Both the position numbers and the translations under genes were made by a program. A DNA stretch of 64,000 nt from the NCBI RefSeq assembly GCF_014633365.1, contig NC_068343.1:28985307-29049306 (forward strand), read 5' to 3'. Positions 59,831 to 64,000 of the stretch are shown here, in pieces; the stretch's first letter is position 1; every line of letters starts with the position of its first letter. Under the pieces are notes generated by a model that saw nothing but the letters and a program-made list of their open reading frames with translations, was not told the origin of the DNA and made no database searches. The stretch comes from Diospyros lotus (taxonomy: Eukaryota > Streptophyta > Magnoliopsida > Ericales > Ebenaceae).

Positions 59831-60353
59831 AGTTTGTACATTTATCTGACCAAAAAAAATACCTTACATCTATATCTCCTCATGATTAAAAAAGAAATTA
59901 AACACATGAATCATGGCCATAGGTCTTCTATAATTGAGTATTACCTTCCATGTATTACAATGCATCTAATTGCTTTCCCACTAACCCAATGTGATAATAC
60001 AACTTCATGAATAAACCCTATATTTATTCAGGTCCAAGATAGTTTGTTATTCTAAACATAAATGTGTACACTAAAATGAGAAATCAATAACAAACAACTG
60101 AATAGGAGTTTCATTACATCAATAATTGTTCAATACAACTTATTCATATCATGAAACCAATTCCCATGCACTCCACATGATCCTTAAAACTCTTAATATG
60201 CATGCCTTTAGTTAAAGGATCAATTATCATCAATTCAATACTAATGTGTTCTATGACCACATTATTCTCTTTAACACGTTCCATTATAGTTAAATACTTA
60301 ATGCCGATGTGTTTACTTCAACTACCACTCTTGTGGTTTTTAGAAAACAACAA
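59831..60353 (-). other. Copia 3' untranslated region and end of RNase H remnants
   Basis: This is about 520 bp between the PPT and the recognisable RNase H. It holds degraded coding fragments without a clear frame. Confidence 0.4.
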
Positions 60354-61645
60354 CTAAACTATCACAATACAACTTAAGTGGGATATAGAATCAGTAATTC
60401 TAAGCCCTGATATGAAACTTTTCAACCATACACTATGCGATGTAGCCTCAAAACAAGCAACGAACTCATCTTCCATAGTGGAGGTAGCAACTAAGCTCTG
60501 TTTGGCACTCTTCCAAGACACAGCTCCACCGGCTAACATGAATATGTATCCAGATGTTGATTTCCAAGAATCAACGCAACCAGCAAAGTCTGATTTCGAT
60601 TAACCCTCCACCTCTAAATGATTAGTTTATCTATATATGAGCATGTAGTCCTTAATCCCTTGAAGGTACCTCATAATCTTCTTAGCAGCCTTCTAGTGGT
60701 CCAAACCTAGATTACTCTGATATCTTTTCAACATTTCCACTACAAATGCAATATCAGGTCTTATGTAAACCTAAGAGTACATAAGACTTCTACTAGCTGA
60801 AGCATACGAAATGTTGTGCATTTGTTCCCTTTCAAGTTCATTTTTTGGACATTGGTTCAAATTGAACCTGTCACCCTTTACAATGGATGCTACACTCGGT
60901 GCACAATTTTTCATCCAAAATCTCTCTAAAACTTTGTTAATATAGGTCTCTTGAGACAAAGCTAAAATGTGTCTTGAGATCTTTCCCTATGGATCTTAAT
61001 GCTAATGACATAAGATGGCTCACCCATATCTTTTATTTCAAAATTTTTAGAGAGGAATTGTTTCACCTCATGTAGCAACCCCTTATCATTGGTTGCAAGT
61101 AGGATATCATCAACATATAGGACAAAGAAACATATTTTACTCCCACTAATTTTCTAGTATACATTGGTCCATGACGTTCTCTACAAAATCAAATGAAGAG
61201 ATCACATCATGAAATTTTAAGTACCATTATCATAAGCCTTGTTTCAATCCATGTATGGATTTCTTAAGCTTGCATACCAAATGCTTACCATTACTAGAGG
61301 AGAATCTTTCTTGTTGTTTTATATAAACCTCTTCCTCTAGATCTCTATTGAGAAAAGCAGTTTTCACATCCATTTGATGCAAATCTAGTTAAAATGTGCT
61401 ACTAATGCCATTATCACACTGAAAAAATCTTTCTCGAATACAGGAGAGAAAGTCTCTGTGTAATCGATTCCTTCCTTTTGAGTAAATCCCTTAACGACGA
61501 GTCTTGCTTTATATCTCTTAATGTTGCCTAATGAGTCTTTCTTGGTCTTAAAGACCCACTTACAACCAATGGTCGTAGCCCCATTAGGCAACTCTACAAA
61601 GTCCCATACTTCATTAGTTGCCATGGAATTCATCTCATTCTTCAT
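60354..61645 (-). pseudogene. Copia RT and RNase H, fragmented
   Basis: RT starts at about 61645 with MATNEVWDFVELP and WVFKTKKDSLG, the usual start of copia RT (RVT_2), including YKARLVVKGF. Further RT pieces continue to about 60771 (MSQETYINKVLERF). The DD-containing catalytic stretch lies near 61100 in broken sequence. RNase H remains as [12 protein letters not shown] near 60500, with [13 protein letters not shown] following. Frame changes and stops occur throughout. Confidence 0.82.
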
Positions 61646-62736
61646 AGCATCATACCACTATTTGGATTCTTTGCAACTAATGGCTTGTAAAAATGTTTCA
61701 GGATCATTTACAACTCCAATGTTATAGTCAGATTCTTGAAGATACACAATATAGTCACTAGGAACGGTTGATTTCTTTATTCTAGTTGATCTTCTTGATG
61801 TTGTATCGATATCCTCTTAAGAAATATCTTGCCCAACTGGTTGCTCAGCAGTATTCTCCTTAGTAGTATCTTGCACAATTGGTTGTTTAATAATATTCTC
61901 TTGAGGACTATCTTATATAACTTGATCTTCTAGATTGTTATCAACAACTTGTGGAATATCAACTAAATTTCTAGTACCTGGTTGATCTTAAAGGGCACTA
62001 TAAACTTCAATCGGTCTCTCATTTGATATGAGAGTTTGGATATCTGAATAATCTTTCTCAAAAGAAGCCAAATTCTGAGATTGATCACTCCCGCTAATCA
62101 AGTCATTTTCAAGAAATGAGAAATTTTGCATCTCTTGATTCCACAATCCTAGTGGTATAAGATGGACAGTATAATTTATATCCCTTGGATTTTTCTACAT
62201 ATTAAATGAAATACCCACTTACAATCCGTGGGTCTAATTTCGTTTCTTATGGATTATAAACTCCTACTTCAAACAAGCATCCCCAAGTGCGTATATGTCG
62301 CAAACTCAATTTTCAACCTTTAAATAACTCAAAAGGTGTCTTAGGGAAAACCTTGGTTGGAACACTGTTTAATATATACACAACCCTCTTAAGAGCTTCA
62401 ATCCAAAAGGATTTAGGAAGCTTGAAGCTGCTAAGCACGCTCCTTATCATGTCCAATAATGTTCAGTTTCTCTTTTCAGCTACATCATTTTGGTCTGGAG
62501 ACCCTGGCATGGTATATTGGGTCACAATCCCATTTTCCTCGAGAAACCTCACAAACAGACCAGTTGTCTGTCCATCCTTAGTGTATCTTTCATAATACTC
62601 TCTAGCTTTATCTGACCTCACGATCTTAATTTACTTGTCGCATTGTTTCTCTACTTCTACCTTGAAAACCTTAAAGGCATCTAATACTTTGTTCTTGTTA
62701 TGAAACAAGTTGAGATACATATATGTGAATAGTCAT
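61646..62736 (-). pseudogene. Copia integrase core and linker, heavily broken
   Basis: Short conserved stretches of copia integrase can be traced across frames on the minus strand, for example near 62740 (the FIDDYS-type block) and near 62500 (the block before the catalytic Glu). No open frame exceeds a few dozen codons. The linker to RT is Ser/Asn/Gln-rich and full of stops. Confidence 0.65.
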
Positions 62737-63400
62737 CTATAAACAATATAAAGTATTTCTGACCATATAAGTCCATATTGGACTACAGATATTCATATGT
62801 ATGATCTCCAATAATTTTGTACTCTTCTTGGCACATTTCTTTGACTTATTGGTCTGCTTTCCCTTTATGTAATCCACAGAAATATGAAAATAAGTAAAAT
62901 CAAGAGTATTTAGTACTTTGTCTTTTACTAATCTTCTAAGTCTCTCTATAGAGATATGTCCTAATGTTTGATGCCACAACATAGAGGAATCCTCATTCAT
63001 AGCACATCTTTTAATACCTACTTTGACCTGGGCATGCATTACATTATAAGAGGTATTTTTTTGAAGATTAATTCCGAAAAGACCATCAAACAATGTACCA
63101 TTCCCAACAAGTTCAAATTTATAAAATAAATTGAAAGAATTTTTGAAAAAGTTAAAGGAATATCTAGATGATGCAAGTCTTGAAACTGAAATTAAATTCC
63201 TCAAAAAACTAGGACTATAAAATATATTTTCCAAATCTAAAACAAGGCCAGAATGTAAAATCAGCCTGTATGTCCCAATGGCCTCCACATGCGAACGCAT
63301 CTTGTTGCCCAAGTAGATGCCTTGTTCACTTCCTACTAATTTCCTGTAGTTTAGAAAACCATGCAAGGTATTCGCTACATGGATTGTAGAACCAGAATCA
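62737..63400 (-). pseudogene. Copia protease remnant and GAG-pre-integrase domain
   Basis: The 209-residue frame (63366-62737) holds a stretch typical of the end of copia protease (LILHSGLVLDLENIFYSPSF). It is followed by the GAG-pre-integrase domain with MLWHQTLGHIS and the H-x-C region around DYIKGKQ, where a Cys expected in the zinc site is changed. It ends as the integrase core should begin. The protease active-site part upstream falls in broken sequence near 63400. Confidence 0.75.
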
Positions 63401-63402
63401 AT

Positions 63403-64000
63403 TCACCATGTGTTATGACAAACATCAACCATATTGGATTCATAACATACAAGTGAAGTTAGATTACCTTTCTTCTCAAGCCACCTCTTGAATTTGAGGT
63501 AATCCTTCTTTAGGTGTCTTTTCTTTTTACAAAAGAAGCACTTGGATTCCTTCTTGACTTTAGGCTGGATGGGTACTTTACCCTTTCCTTTATGCTTGTC
63601 TTGAGCTCCCTTACTCTTTCCTTGAATTACCATATACGCACTCTCGCCCATTTCCATTATCAGCCTCTCTTCTTCTTATACACATATGGTCAGAAGTTTA
63701 TTGATAGACCAATTACTTTTATGTGTGTTGTAAGAAATATTAAGGGACCATACTACTGTGGGAGAGAATTTAGAATAAAGTGCATCAAGAAAGAGTCCGA
63801 CATTGTAACATCGAGGGATTTCAACTGAGCTACAATGTCCCTTATCTTCATGATGTGCTCGCACACACCCTTAACCCTAGTGAGTCTCATTGATGATAAA
63901 TTCGTTGTTAGGGTGCTGGCGAGTGCCTTATAGAAGTCTTGAGACAAAGGTTCAGTTTTTGAATCAGTGGCAAAATCGTAAATATTGAAGTTCAGGTAAA
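63403..64000 (-). pseudogene. Copia gag, partial and broken
   Basis: Fragments read LTRVKGVCEHIMKIRDIVAQL, a UBN2/gag-type stretch, near 63880. A frame change follows near 63775, then SNWSINKLLTICV, an in-frame TAA at about 63676, then MEMGESAYM and a basic linker. The zinc knuckle C-FF-C-KKKR-H-LKKD-Y near 63530 has Tyr where the last Cys belongs. The gag start lies beyond the window. Confidence 0.8.

Larger units (their letters stand above)
59447..64000 (-). mobile_element. Degraded Ty1/copia LTR retrotransposon, cut by the window end
   Basis: On the minus strand the order is gag, protease/GAG-pre-integrase, integrase, RT, RNase H, PPT and 3' LTR, the copia order with integrase before RT. 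Every domain carries stops or frame breaks. The 5' LTR and the start of gag lie beyond 64000. The lineage within copia is not certain. Confidence 0.88.

Overview
The window is plant nuclear DNA, almost certainly from an angiosperm with a repeat-rich genome. The evidence is a tRNA-Asp-primed Athila-type Ty3/gypsy element, a plant CACTA (En/Spm) transposon with TNP2-like and Transposase_24-like genes, a Ty1/copia element, large LTR elements that carry no genes, and a decayed 45S rDNA unit. I saw no clearly intact host gene. No bacterial-type operons, ribosome binding sites or CRISPR arrays are present. The species cannot be named from the sequence.

Layout, left to right. (1) Positions 1-26250 hold a minus-strand Athila-like gypsy element. 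Its 5' LTR is at 24320-26250, followed by the PBS, gag, protease/RT/RNase H/integrase, an extra ORF in the envelope position, the PPT, and a 3' LTR cut off by about 15 bp at the window start. Two later insertions lie inside it. One is a 10.5-kb gene-less LTR element (LARD1, 1582-12066, TSD TTATC) in the 3' LTR. The other is a solo LTR of a related family (19117-20662, TSD GGAAG) that splits pol between RT and RNase H. (2) Positions 26251-30027 hold a broken replication protein A large-subunit gene (minus strand) and an unassigned stretch that may be rDNA spacer. (3) Positions 30028-57240 hold a 45S rDNA pseudogene on the plus strand (18S 3' end, ITS1, 5.8S, ITS2, 25S). It is split inside 18S by a second gene-less LTR element (LARD2, 30212-53675, TSD CTAAG), whose interior is split in turn by a 12.8-kb CACTA transposon (34222-47068, TSD TTT). 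(4) Positions 57241-59446 are AT-rich flank, including a possible promoter and first exon of a host gene. (5) From about 59447 to the window end lies a decayed minus-strand Ty1/copia element that runs off the right edge.

The nesting gives a relative timeline. The rDNA copy, the copia element and the Athila pol are old and carry many C-to-T/G-to-A changes. LARD1 and the solo LTR entered the Athila element later. LARD2 is young: its LTRs are nearly identical outside one GC-rich tract. The CACTA element came last of its stack. Its two genes are nearly open, with one in-frame stop in the transposase and one apparently shifted splice acceptor in the accessory gene.

The strongest candidate for something undescribed is in the two gene-less LTR elements. 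They belong to related but distinct subfamilies and share a 5.4-5.7 kb interior with no recognisable protein. Their LTRs share a cluster of hairpins, one of which keeps its stem through compensatory base changes (TGAGTC/GACTCA against TGAGCT/AGCTCA). That suggests a selected RNA structure. A second candidate is the dense array of CATTCGAATG-like palindromes in the Athila LTRs and between its pol and third ORF.
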